Source: Palsa-504 sp963806335 (lineage in GTDB: Bacteria > Actinomycetota > Actinomycetes > Streptosporangiales > Streptosporangiaceae). From it: a stretch of DNA of 64,000 bases. How positions within the stretch are numbered: position 1 is the first letter of the stretch; the number at the start of each line of letters is the position of its first letter. Under the pieces are notes generated by a model. The model was not told where the DNA came from and made no database searches. It saw only the letters and a program-made list of their open reading frames with translations. This document shows, piece after piece, positions 35,876 to 43,812 of this stretch. The translations under genes and the position numbers were made by a program. The stretch lies in contig CAWDXO010000009.1 of assembly GCA_963806335.1 (NCBI GenBank), positions 1 to 64,000 of the forward strand, in the 5' to 3' direction.

Positions 35876-36473
35876 TCACGGAATTAGTTAGCTAGGCGCT
35901 CATCCGTGTACCGTTCGCTGAGAAGGCTATCGAGGGACTAGGCAGCCCGCGATCCGGCATGACCGGCGTGGGTGAGATGCTGGCAGCCGTTGCCTGCCAG
36001 TCGGACGGGACGCTTATGCTGCGCTCGGACAGGCTCACCCGGCCGGATTGGCAGGCTGCGGCTAGCTTGAGCCAGGCTCACCGAGACGGCAAGCGGACGT
36101 GCCTGGAAAGATCGCTGGAATCGAAGGGGCCTAGGGTGGGCCTAGGGTGTGTCGCCCATCAAGCGAAGCCGATCTGTCGCACATCAAGTGAGGCTAGGCG
36201 GAGGGCTGGATCAGCTCCGGCCGCGAACCAGTGCATCGGGGCAGCGCCGCGTGCCTGGCGTCGAGCACGGCCGGGGGCCACACGGATGAACGACTTCCTG
36301 ATTCGCCGGACTTTCACGGGCAGCCGACATAACGCGCCCTAGGTCACGGACTGGTCTGAACGGGTCCGGACGCCCACACGGATAGCTACGGATTAGAAGT
36401 CCTCCCCCGAACTCCACGATGTCGACAATGTTGATCAGCCGAGGCAAGGAGTCTTACTCCTTACACTGAAGAC
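35876..36473. other. Gene-free spacer with short direct repeats
   Basis: No supported gene. CCTAGGGTGGGCCTAGGGTG and the pair GTGTCGCCCATCAAGCGAAG / CTGTCGCACATCAAGTGAGG lie at about 36130-36196. The dispersed repeat CTACGGATTAGAA is at 36386-36398. Confidence 0.45.
36386..36398. repeat. Dispersed repeat CTACGGATTAGAA, copy 1
   Basis: It is preceded by GGTCTGAACGGGTCCGGACG, similar to the sequence before copies 2 and 3. Inverted, it reads TTCTAATCCGTAG, like an anticodon arm of tRNA-Arg. Confidence 0.55.
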
Positions 36474-37202
36474 ATGACAGGCGCAAAGAAGAAGCCACAG
36501 CGCCGTTCGCAGTCTCCCAAAGCCGCCGCTCAGGCTGCGGTTACGCCCGCGGTCCCCCCCAAAGCCGCCGCTCAGGCCGCGGTTACGCCTGATGTCCCCC
36601 AAACGTCGCCGCAGAAAAGCTGGCGGCAGAAGGTTTTTTCATTTTCCACGCTTAAGCTCTCGGTCGCGTTTGTGGCAGGTATGGCAACCCTGACTATTGC
36701 TTACGCAACTTATCATGACGCGCATCAGGCAGATGTCAACTCGATAACCGAGCAACAGCAGGACGATGCCGAAGGCGTGTCATTCGCACAGGACAACTCT
36801 GGCAAGAACAATTTGCTAGGTGCAACTATTATAACGAACAATTCAAATGCGCCGGTGCACTTCGTTGTCTTCAACGTTGACGTTGTCCTGTTCAACCATA
36901 TCCCCAGTTCGGCGCCGACAATCAGAACCTTCGCTTTCTTTCTCTTCAACATACCAGCATGCTCGGTGGGTACCATTAACATTACGAATACTGCATTTGC
37001 TGAAATGATGACGCTTATGCAGCCACATCACTTTCGGTATGCTGTAGTTGATGTCCAATCGATGTCTTTTACTGACCGTTACAATGTTTCCTGGAGGTAT
37101 TCTAGAATTGGTCAGCTGAACCAGGGTCCAGGCCTACCTCAACCTTCGGGTCGGACGACAAGCATATCGGTTCCGTTCAAGGCATCTACTGGCTGCTCCT
37201 GA
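36474..37202 (+). CDS. Membrane-anchored unknown protein with Lys/Pro/Ala-rich leader
   Basis: The 242-residue protein starts at an ATG. A basic N-terminus contains a near-exact 15-residue duplication (PKAAAQAAVTPAVPP / PKAAAQAAVTPDVPQ). Then come SWRQKVFSFSTLKLS, one membrane helix (VAFVAGMATLTIAYATYHDA) and a beta-rich C-terminal domain (GATIITNNSNAPVHFVVFNV). The domain is predicted outside the membrane by the positive-inside rule. The second half is AT-rich compared with the chromosome. The function is unknown; it is one of a run of single-helix proteins in the cargo. Confidence 0.65.
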   Translation: MTGAKKKPQRRSQSPKAAAQAAVTPAVPPKAAAQAAVTPDVPQTSPQKSWRQKVFSFSTLKLSVAFVAGMATLTIAYATYHDAHQADVNSITEQQQDDAEGVSFAQDNSGKNNLLGATIITNNSNAPVHFVVFNVDVVLFNHIPSSAPTIRTFAFFLFNIPACSVGTINITNTAFAEMMTLMQPHHFRYAVVDVQSMSFTDRYNVSWRYSRIGQLNQGPGLPQPSGRTTSISVPFKASTGCS

Positions 37203-37379
37203 ACCTTTCTTAGACCCTACGTCCGACGCCAAGGAGCTGACTAAAGCTGATCTCGCTAACGGATTTGCCAACAACAGATGTGGACGGTCTCGGATCTAGT
37301 TGGACCTGGCCGCCGTCCGTGGCGTCTGCGAGCAGGCCCATCCGACAAATGATGGCTGGTCTGGACGGCCGGAATCTTG

Positions 37380-37392
37380 CTACGGATTAGAA
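37380..37392. repeat. Dispersed repeat CTACGGATTAGAA, copy 2
   Basis: It is preceded by GGTCTGGACGGCCGGAATC. It lies in the 300-bp spacer between two membrane-protein genes, about 110 bp before the next start. Confidence 0.55.
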
Positions 37393-37503
37393 CGCTGGGG
37401 TTGAGTCCTCCGAGCGCTTCACCGTAACCGCCAGCTCAGGATGGCGCGTATCGGAAGGATGAGCCAACCCGGCTGAACCCAACCCAATCAACTAGAGGTC
37501 CTG

Positions 37504-37998
37504 ATGACAGCAGATATCTCGATTGCACTCTCCATCGTCGCGCTCGTATTTTCAATGTATGTATTTATTCTAAATCGCCAAAGGGACAAGCGGGACATTC
37601 TTCTCAAGATGCATGAAATGCTCACTAGTGATAGGCATCAGAAGGGACGCTACCTTCTCTTTGAGAAAGTCACCGATGAACCTTCTGTCGAACGGTTGAG
37701 CGATGAGGACTATCGCGATATAAACGGCGCCATTTCCGGGTTTAACCTCCTTGGTATATACGTTCGAAAAGGTTATGTAAATAAGGCCGACACCCTGGAT
37801 GCATGGGACCTTTCGATAGCAAGGACTTGGGAAGCAGCTAAACCGTTCCTTGCCCATCGCGAGCACAAGCACGGTTATAATCCTCACACAGGATTCGAGC
37901 CCCTTGCGCAAGACGCTAAGAAGCATCTGGCGGACAGAGGTATATCGCTTAAATATATAGCATGGCGCCGGACCGCGGATATAGAGAAGTCCGAATGA
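37504..37998 (+). CDS. Membrane-anchored unknown protein (DUF4760-like)
   Basis: The 164-residue protein starts at the ATG at 37504. An N-terminal helix (ISIALSIVALVFSMYVFIL) is followed by NRQRDKRDILLKMHEMLTSD and a helical domain with YRDINGAISGFNLLGIYVRKGYV. This order, a short helix, an RQ/RD-rich turn, then a helical domain with a central 'N..G.YV..GY', is that of DUF4760-type proteins, which have no known activity. It is AT-richer than the flanks. Confidence 0.65.
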   Translation: MTADISIALSIVALVFSMYVFILNRQRDKRDILLKMHEMLTSDRHQKGRYLLFEKVTDEPSVERLSDEDYRDINGAISGFNLLGIYVRKGYVNKADTLDAWDLSIARTWEAAKPFLAHREHKHGYNPHTGFEPLAQDAKKHLADRGISLKYIAWRRTADIEKSE

Positions 37999-38195
37999 CC
38001 CACGCTGTAGATCTGCGGCGCCCAAGCAGTTTGCGGTCAAGTAGGGTCGGTCCGACGGTCAGGGTCGGCGTGCCTGGAACGTCGGGGCTGCCAACACTGC
38101 TGCCAAGCTGTTGGACAACGCCTGACTGTACGGACGACTCTGGAACATCAGCCCACACAACCCGCGACGGATGGTTCTGGACGATGTGCCCACTC

Positions 38196-38207
38196 CTACG
38201 GATTAGA
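38196..38207. repeat. Dispersed repeat CTACGGATTAGA, copy 3
   Basis: The surrounding GGACGATGTGCCCACTC matches the inverted copy at 26772-26790 over about 40 bp. It ends 42 bp before the 3' end of the XRE/TPR gene. Confidence 0.55.
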
Positions 38208-38249
38208 TGCTCCCCAAGCTTGCCCGGACCCTTGGAGCTAGCGGTTTGC

Positions 38250-39521
38250 TCAGTGAGCCTGAGCAGACCATGAATTCGTTAATGAACTGAGCGCCTGAAG
38301 CTGATCAAGGTAAGCCTGCGTCTCGGGTTCCTTTGGGTACTGGTCGTTTAGAACCTTGGTGAGATCGCGGCTGACCATGAGCAGTGACGGTAGCGACTTG
38401 CGCGGTGCACTCAGAGCGTGCGTGCCATGATGGATTGCCTGCTCAAGATCTCCCTGGCGCGCCGCTACGACTCCCAACGTGATGCGTGCTTCGGCAAGTC
38501 GCATGGGCGCGCGTTCGGTCCCATCGAAGTCGGTACTCGCCTGGATGACCTCGGTGGCGAGGGTCTCGGCTAGACGGTCCTCGGCGAGATGCCGGTAGCA
38601 GTCCATCGTGTAGAAGTCGAATTTCGTCGGGTCGACGACGAAATGGTGGTCGAGGTTATCGGGATACGGCATGGCTTCGAGAAGCTTGCGGCCTTTGTCG
38701 AGCGCGACTTCCGTGCTCCTGCGGTCTCCGATGCGTGCCCACGCTTTCGCCTCTTGCGCGGCCAGCTGGATGGCCACGCTGTGATGCGGGGCGGTTTCGA
38801 TGCCCGCACGTGCCGCGCTGACGACGCCGTGGTAATTACCGGTTGTCAAGGCGATCCACGCCCGGATCTCGTGTGCCCATGCCTTGATCTCAGGGTGATC
38901 GGCTTCTGTCCCGAGAGATAGCGCGGCCTGGCGGGTGGTCTCGGCCGCTTGCCGGTCGCCTGAGTCATATTCGACGCACACGATCAGCAAGGCGATCCAG
39001 CCCGCCAGTGTCAGGATCTCGCGGTGCTGATTCAGCGTGAGGCGCTGGCCCTGGAAGGAGACGACCCGGCGGAGCCACGACCGGCCTTCTACCAGGAGCT
39101 GGTCGCTCGGCATGAACGGATACTCCGAGCACAGCCGGTCGGCCATGATCCGCAGTGCGTCGACGGTGGCTTGATCTAGGTCAGAACGCTGCAGGCGGCT
39201 CACCAGCTCAAGGGTGTTCATGCCGGTGACGGCCAGGACGTCAGCGTCGGCGTCGCGCTTCGGCGCCACCGGGAACATCGCGTGGGTGACCGTGCCGAAC
39301 GTCGCCGCGATGATGGGCTGGTAAAACTCGTTGGGAGTGACCTCGCCTGCTTCCCAGCGCTTGTACTGCCGCAACAGGCTGGAGGTGCCGGGTAGCTCCT
39401 TGGTGGAGTCCACGTGCGAGTAGTGCGCGCGCATGGCTCTGATCACGTCCGCCTGGCTCCAGCCGCGTGCCTGACGTTCGTTGTACATCCGTCGAGCCCA
39501 CGCGGGTCGGTCATCGGCCAT
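38250..39521 (-). CDS. XRE-family HTH regulator with TPR-like C-terminal domain
   Basis: The 423-residue protein has an N-terminal HTH at ~10-60 (RMYNERQARGWSQADVIRAM; LLRQYKRWEAGEVTP) and a long helical repeat region (residues ~130-415) of TPR type. This architecture is common for regulators in actinobacterial mobile elements and for sporulation regulators. It is divergent from the backbone gene at 39721. The 200-bp spacer holds five GTGACA half-sites that it may bind. GGGAGGAG lies about 10 bases before the ATG. It is a candidate controller of element transfer; binding to the 16-bp palindrome is a separate untested possibility. Confidence 0.88.
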   Translation of the reverse strand: MADDRPAWARRMYNERQARGWSQADVIRAMRAHYSHVDSTKELPGTSSLLRQYKRWEAGEVTPNEFYQPIIAATFGTVTHAMFPVAPKRDADADVLAVTGMNTLELVSRLQRSDLDQATVDALRIMADRLCSEYPFMPSDQLLVEGRSWLRRVVSFQGQRLTLNQHREILTLAGWIALLIVCVEYDSGDRQAAETTRQAALSLGTEADHPEIKAWAHEIRAWIALTTGNYHGVVSAARAGIETAPHHSVAIQLAAQEAKAWARIGDRRSTEVALDKGRKLLEAMPYPDNLDHHFVVDPTKFDFYTMDCYRHLAEDRLAETLATEVIQASTDFDGTERAPMRLAEARITLGVVAARQGDLEQAIHHGTHALSAPRKSLPSLLMVSRDLTKVLNDQYPKEPETQAYLDQLQALSSLTNSWSAQAH

Positions 39522-39563
39522 CAGGAATGTGCTCCTCCCGAAGGGTGATTCCTCTCCCTCTAA

Positions 39564-39647
39564 GTGTCACCTACGGCATGGGGGGTGACATGCATGGTGA
39601 CATCCGCTTGTCCCCTGGTTGTCTGCTCATGACACCAGCTATGTCAC
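39564..39647. promoter_or_regulatory. Cluster of five GTGACA half-sites in the divergent regulator promoter region
   Basis: GTGTCAC (39564), GGTGACA (39584), GGTGACA (39596), ATGACACC (39629) and ATGTCAC (39641) alternate orientation between the regulator and the gene at 39721. The paired, oppositely oriented half-sites suggest operator sites. Confidence 0.5.
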
Positions 39648-39720
39648 TAGTTGTGTTCGTATGACCACTCCAGACTCTACCTGTGGTCAACGGTTGGCCA
39701 CGAATCGAGAGGAGAGCCTG

Positions 39721-40044
39721 ATGAAGCTCTACGTGGACACCGGCAGCAAGCAGGTGACGGTGACGAAGGACCCGGTGGAGAAGCTCGAGCAGAACGGCCG
39801 TCAGAAGGTCGAGCGGAACACGGGCCGTCCGATGTGGTCGACGCAGGTGTTCGTCCTGGACGACGACGGCGGCGAGGTCATCGCCATCACTACGGCTGGT
39901 GAGAAGCCGAACGTGAAGGTGGGACAGCACGTGGCCGTGTCCAAGCTGGAGGCTCTGCCGTGGGCGACCAATGGGCGCAACGGCGTGGCGTTCCGCGCGG
40001 AAGAGATCAAGACGGTGAGTCTGGCTTCGGTCAAGACCGGTTGA
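39721..40044 (+). CDS. Conserved small AICE backbone protein
   Basis: The 107-residue protein starts at the ATG at 39721, with GAGAGGAGAG upstream. It reads MKLYVDTGSKQVTVTKDP, then GRPMWSTQVFVLDDDGGEVI, VGQHVAVSKLEALPWA and NGRNGVAFRAEEI. Proteins of this type recur at the start of the transfer operon in actinobacterial integrative elements and plasmids. The beta-rich sequence resembles an OB or SH3-like barrel, but no activity is established. It is the first gene of the rightward backbone, opposite the XRE regulator. Confidence 0.8.
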   Translation: MKLYVDTGSKQVTVTKDPVEKLEQNGRQKVERNTGRPMWSTQVFVLDDDGGEVIAITTAGEKPNVKVGQHVAVSKLEALPWATNGRNGVAFRAEEIKTVSLASVKTG

Positions 40045-40094
40045 CCGGGAATCGCCTGTCATGGGTTTCACCTGGGGTGTCTGTTCATCACGTC

Positions 40095-40110
40095 TGACGC
40101 TTAAGCGTCA
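40095..40110. promoter_or_regulatory. Island palindrome, perfect copy
   Basis: TGACGCTTAAGCGTCA ends 31 bp before the ATG at 40142, just upstream of the ribosome-binding site. Confidence 0.7.
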
Positions 40111-40141
40111 AAAGACCCGCCGAGAGGAAGGAAGGCCGTAC

Positions 40142-40420
40142 ATGCCGACACTCGGCCAGCTCATCAGGGAGATTCAGCGCGAAGCCGCTGCCCTGTCAGT
40201 AGACGCGCTCCGCAGCGAGATCGAGATCAATCTCGAAGTCCAGGACGCGGCTATCCGCCAGTACTTCAGCATGCCACCCGGTGGCCGGACCGTAGAGGAC
40301 CTGATCATCGCGAACAGCGCGGTAATCGTCTCAGTGCTAACGACGGCCTTGTACGTCCGTGAACTGACCACCCGGCCTCTACCCGCCGACCGTCTCACCG
40401 TCGGCATCAGTCCCAACTAG
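40142..40420 (+). CDS. Small backbone protein of unknown function
   Basis: The 92-residue protein starts at the ATG at 40142, with GAGGAAGGAAGG upstream. It is an acidic, helical protein: LGQLIREIQREAAALSVDAL and SEIEINLEVQDAAIRQYF, then VEDLIIANSAVIVSVLTTAL. No motif is recognised. A perfect copy of the island palindrome precedes it, so it is likely under element-wide control. Confidence 0.65.
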   Translation: MPTLGQLIREIQREAAALSVDALRSEIEINLEVQDAAIRQYFSMPPGGRTVEDLIIANSAVIVSVLTTALYVRELTTRPLPADRLTVGISPN

Positions 40421-40525
40421 CCCGTACAACGCCGAGGCCAGGAGGACTCCAATTCCCCCTGGCCCGGCTGGGGCTCAAGCGAAGGCCCCTATCACGCAAA
40501 CAACCTGTCGAGAGGAAGTTGCGTC

Positions 40526-41452
40526 ATGCCTAACTCTAATCGCGGCATGTTCACCCGCGGAACCGGCACGATCACGGTCATCGAGGAACCGGTCATGCGG
40601 TCCTACCGCCGCAAGGCCAAGATCGTGTTCTACGTCACCTGGGTGATCGTCGGCGTCCTGACCGCCACCGTCGCGGCTAGCAAATGGCACCCGGTCATCG
40701 CCCTGCTCGTCGGCCTGGCCGCCGGGCTGATCACCGGTGCTATCGCGGGCGCCATCGTGGCCGCCTGGCCCATCCTGCGCGCCATCTGGTGGTGGCTCCC
40801 CGAAACCGCCCTGGCTGGCGGGCTGATCTTCGGCTGGATCGAACTCGCCGAGCACACCACGCTCATCTACCGGCTGGGCTCGGTGGTCCTGATCGTCGGC
40901 ATTCCCGCCGCCATCAAGCCGGTCCGCATCCGTCTTCACCAGGTGCTGTGGTGCATCATCACCCGGCACCGCATCCGGACCTGCTTTTCCGAATTCATCA
41001 TCACTAACCGCACCGGCAGCTTGCCGCTGATCTTGTGGGCACGCCCCACCCCTGTGGGGGAACGTGTCTGGATCTGGCTGCGCCCCGGCCTGGCCCTGGA
41101 AGACCTGCTCGACCGGCTCGACAAGATCGCCGTCGCCTGCTGGGCTTCCAACGCTGTCGCCGAGGCGGCTTCCCGGTCCAACGCCGCGTTCGTCCGGATG
41201 GACATCAAACGCCGTGACGTGCTGACCGGCACCATTACCTCCCCGCTGCTCGACCTCATCAAGTCCGGCACCCCCGCTACCGAGCGGGATCCGGTCGAGG
41301 TCCCCACGGCCCTGGACCTGCCCCAGGTCTCCGCGAGCGAGGTCACCCCGTCCAAGCCGGCGCGTATCCCGCGTCCTGACCGCAAGGCGCCCGCCCCGGC
41401 GGACACCACCTCTGCCCCGGTCCTCAGCGACGACATCTCCGACTGGGTCTGA
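40526..41452 (+). CDS. Four-helix membrane protein upstream of the FtsK-like translocase
   Basis: The 308-residue protein starts at the ATG at 40526 with GAGAGGAAG upstream. Membrane segments lie at KIVFYVTWVIVGVLTATVAA, HPVIALLVGLAAGLITGAIA, LPETALAGGLIFGWIEL and IYRLGSVVLIVGIPAAI. A cytoplasmic domain (WIWLRPGLALEDLLDRLDKI, VAEAASRSNAAFVRMDIKRR) and a Pro/Ala-rich tail follow. It resembles the N-terminal half of TraB/FtsK-type translocases, with the ATPase encoded separately next door. A split two-gene conjugative translocase is therefore likely. It is 151 bp from the ATPase gene. Confidence 0.78.
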   Translation: MPNSNRGMFTRGTGTITVIEEPVMRSYRRKAKIVFYVTWVIVGVLTATVAASKWHPVIALLVGLAAGLITGAIAGAIVAAWPILRAIWWWLPETALAGGLIFGWIELAEHTTLIYRLGSVVLIVGIPAAIKPVRIRLHQVLWCIITRHRIRTCFSEFIITNRTGSLPLILWARPTPVGERVWIWLRPGLALEDLLDRLDKIAVACWASNAVAEAASRSNAAFVRMDIKRRDVLTGTITSPLLDLIKSGTPATERDPVEVPTALDLPQVSASEVTPSKPARIPRPDRKAPAPADTTSAPVLSDDISDWV

Positions 41453-41603
41453 ACCCAGCCACACCGGGGCCGTCTTCCCGTCACCGGGGCCGCCTTCTTC
41501 CCCGGGCTGCCCGGCTGACATACCACCCGCGACGGGAACCTCAGGCCACGGCATGCACCGGGCCTGAGGTCCCCTTGCCTTCCGGCAAAGGAGAACCCCC
41601 ATC

Positions 41604-42458
41604 ATGACCGGCCCCGCACCCTCTACCGGTTCTATCCCGGTCGGGCCGATGCTGTCGATGTACGACCCGATCCACATCGGCGGCGACGAATTCGGCCTGC
41701 CCGTGGCCATCCGGCTGATCTACCGGAACCTGCTTGCGGCAGGTGAACCCGGCGGCGGCAAATCCGGGCTGCTGAATACCCTCGCCGCTCACGTCGCCCT
41801 GTCGCTGAACAGCCGGCTGGTGCTGTTCGACGGCAAGCAGGTCGAGCTCGGCATGTGGGATGACATCGCCGATGAATTCGTCGGCCCCGACCTGAACCAC
41901 GCCATCATCACCCTGCTCCGCCTCCAGCGCGTGATGGACAACCGGTACGCCTGGCTGCGGGCTCACCGCCGCCGCAAGATCGAACCCGGCGACGGCTTGT
42001 CTGTTATCACCTCGATCTTCGATGAGATCGCCCTGTTCGCCACCGTGCTGGGCGCCGAAGCCGACCAGCGGCTGTTTGTCTCCCTGCTCCGCGACCTGGT
42101 GGCCCGCGGCCGCGCCGCCGCCATGCCCGTCATCGCCGCCACCCAGCGGCCCTCAGTGGACATCATCCCCAAGAGCCTGCGCGACATCTTCGGTTACCGC
42201 GCCGCGTTCCGCTGCACCTCTGTCGGCAGCTCCAACATCATCCTCGGCGACGGCCTGTCCGAAGCCGGCTTCTGCGCCACCGATATCAGCCCCACCAACC
42301 CCGGCGAAGGCTTCCTCATCGCCGAAGGCGGCAGCCCCCAGCGGATCAAGGTCGCCTACCTGACCGACGCCGACATCATCGCCCTGGCCGACTACGCCGC
42401 CTGGACCCGCCGCGCCGGGTCCCACCCCACCGCAGGCCCGGCCGTCGCCGTCGCCTGA
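41604..42458 (+). CDS. FtsK/SpoIIIE-type DNA translocase (conjugative transfer ATPase)
   Basis: This 284-residue ATPase core has Walker A AGEPGGGKSGLLNTLAAH (residue ~46-63), Walker B VITSIFDEIALF, then VIAATQRPSVDIIPKSLRDI and a sensor RCTSVGSSNIILGDG. It lacks the membrane and gamma (DNA-recognition) domains of full FtsK. The preceding gene supplies membrane helices. In AICEs such proteins move double-stranded DNA between mycelia. GGAG lies upstream of the ATG. It belongs to the long rightward backbone operon. Confidence 0.92.
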   Translation: MTGPAPSTGSIPVGPMLSMYDPIHIGGDEFGLPVAIRLIYRNLLAAGEPGGGKSGLLNTLAAHVALSLNSRLVLFDGKQVELGMWDDIADEFVGPDLNHAIITLLRLQRVMDNRYAWLRAHRRRKIEPGDGLSVITSIFDEIALFATVLGAEADQRLFVSLLRDLVARGRAAAMPVIAATQRPSVDIIPKSLRDIFGYRAAFRCTSVGSSNIILGDGLSEAGFCATDISPTNPGEGFLIAEGGSPQRIKVAYLTDADIIALADYAAWTRRAGSHPTAGPAVAVA

Positions 42459-42486
42459 CCACCACCCCAGAAAGGAACCCGCACTC

Positions 42487-42834
42487 ATGTCACCGACCAC
42501 AGACACCGCCGCCCGGCAGGCCTTCATCAGCGGCCTGCGCGCCCTGGCCGACTACCTCGACCAGCACCCCGCCGTTGCCATCCCCACGCACGGCGCCGAC
42601 ATCCTCCTGAGCGCCAGCAGCGCCGACGACAGCGGATGCGCCCAGGTTGACCACTTCGCCCGCCAGCTCGGCGTCCCCGTCGAGAACGAACTGGCTTACT
42701 CCGGCCACTACCGGGCCGTCCGTTCCTTCGGCCCGGTCGGCTACCAGATGACCGCGATCTCTGATCACGCCATGGCCCGCCACTACGCGCACGAGTCCTA
42801 CCACGGCTACGTCACCCCCGACACCTGGACCTGA
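42487..42834 (+). CDS. Conserved small AICE backbone protein
   Basis: The 115-residue protein starts 28 bp after the translocase with AAAGGAA upstream. It reads ARQAFISGLRALADYLDQHP, then VENELAYSGHYRAVRSFG and a short C-terminal run YHGYVTPDTW. The 'FI.GLR.LA.YL..HP.V' start is widespread in small proteins of actinobacterial plasmids and AICEs. The function is unknown. Its stop codon overlaps a copy of the island palindrome. Confidence 0.7.
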   Translation: MSPTTDTAARQAFISGLRALADYLDQHPAVAIPTHGADILLSASSADDSGCAQVDHFARQLGVPVENELAYSGHYRAVRSFGPVGYQMTAISDHAMARHYAHESYHGYVTPDTWT

Positions 42835-42847
42835 CGCTTCAGCGCCA
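42832..42847. promoter_or_regulatory. Island palindrome copy between two backbone genes
   Basis: TGACGCTTCAGCGCCA has two mismatches. It begins with the stop codon TGA of the upstream gene and ends 22 bp before the next ATG, directly ahead of the ribosome-binding site GAAAGG. Confidence 0.55.
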
Positions 42848-42869
42848 ATCCCGAGAAAGGAAACTCGTC

Positions 42870-43226
42870 ATGCCGATCACCATCCTCGATTACGTGAAAT
42901 CCGTCGTCGGCGAGAAAGACCTCTACACCGCCGAGGACTGCCTGTCCAGCGGCGTGGACATCCTGGGCGGCTGCGAGGGCTGCCAGGCCACCATCGCCTG
43001 TTACAACGCCTATCCGTCCAAGACCGGGTACTGGCGCTGCGCCGACTGCATCGGCGACACCGGATTCGCCACCACCGCCGAATTCACCGCCAGCATGCCC
43101 GGCACCACGACGTGCCCGTCGTGCGGGAACGCCGACACCATCAGCGAAATCCGCGTCACCACCGGCGAGCGCACCGAAGCCTACGCACTGGAATGCGGCG
43201 AGTGCGGCGAGGTGTGGCAGCCATGA
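42870..43226 (+). CDS. Double zinc-ribbon protein
   Basis: The 118-residue protein has four CxxC pairs: GCEGCQ, RCADCI, CPSCGN and CGECGE. These are spaced as two zinc ribbons (residues ~34-58 and ~80-115). An N-terminal short helix (ILDYVKSVVGEKDLYTAEDC) precedes them. Zinc ribbons in AICE operons are presumed to bind nucleic acid or protein partners; no catalytic residues are seen. The stop overlaps the start of the next gene (ATGA). Confidence 0.75.
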   Translation: MPITILDYVKSVVGEKDLYTAEDCLSSGVDILGGCEGCQATIACYNAYPSKTGYWRCADCIGDTGFATTAEFTASMPGTTTCPSCGNADTISEIRVTTGERTEAYALECGECGEVWQP

Positions 43227-43438
43227 ACGGCTCACCGGCCATCGAATGGCTCCACGCCGACTTCGAGCAGGGCCTCCAGCGCTACCAGCGCAAACTCCGC
43301 TACGGGGCCCTCGACCGGCAATGGCAGGGCCCGATCGCGATCCGGCCGATGATCCAGCTCCGGTCTCCGCTGAGCCGCTGCGCACCCATGCGCGTCACCC
43401 AGGCCGACTACCACGACCCGGACCGGTGGTGGCTATGA
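43223..43438 (+). CDS. Small backbone protein of unknown function
   Basis: The 71-residue protein starts at an ATG overlapping the previous stop (ATGA) and ends in another ATGA overlap, so it is translationally coupled on both sides. It reads SPAIEWLHADFEQGLQRYQR, then PMIQLRSPLSRCAPMRV and a C-terminal DPDRWWL. No motif is recognised. Confidence 0.65.
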   Translation: MNGSPAIEWLHADFEQGLQRYQRKLRYGALDRQWQGPIAIRPMIQLRSPLSRCAPMRVTQADYHDPDRWWL

Positions 43439-43812
43439 AAATCCGCATCATGGGCCAGCCTGCCGAGGTCGACCACGCTGTCAGGGTCCTTCAGGAGAAC
43501 AAAGACCTCGATGTCACCGGGGTAAACGGCCCGTATCCGAATCGCCGCAATGGCTGCATGGTCCGCGTGTACGTCGAGGCACAGCAACCCGACCGTTACG
43601 CGATATTCGATGCTGATACCGGAACTCAGCACAGCGGCTGGATGAGCAAGGACGAAGCAAACCAATGGCTGACCTGCGCACAGTTCGCGCAGAAACAGCC
43701 TTACTGGCAAGGCGACCAGTACAACTGGCAGATCCGCCGGTATGACTGGCAGACCCGCGCATGGACTGAAAACCATGATGAGGCGGGACAGCCCGATGAA
43801 AACCAGCAGTAA
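43435..43812 (+). CDS. Small unknown protein, coupled to the J-domain gene
   Basis: The 125-residue protein starts at an ATG overlapping the previous stop. It reads MKIRIMGQPAEVDHAVRVLQ, then NGCMVRVYVEAQQPDRYAI and a Trp/Gln-rich tail (NWQIRRYDWQTRAW). The first half looks like a ferredoxin-type beta-alpha-beta fold ('I.G.P.EV...V..L'). Its last 17 bases overlap the next gene's start. The function is unknown. Confidence 0.65.
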   Translation: MKIRIMGQPAEVDHAVRVLQENKDLDVTGVNGPYPNRRNGCMVRVYVEAQQPDRYAIFDADTGTQHSGWMSKDEANQWLTCAQFAQKQPYWQGDQYNWQIRRYDWQTRAWTENHDEAGQPDENQQ

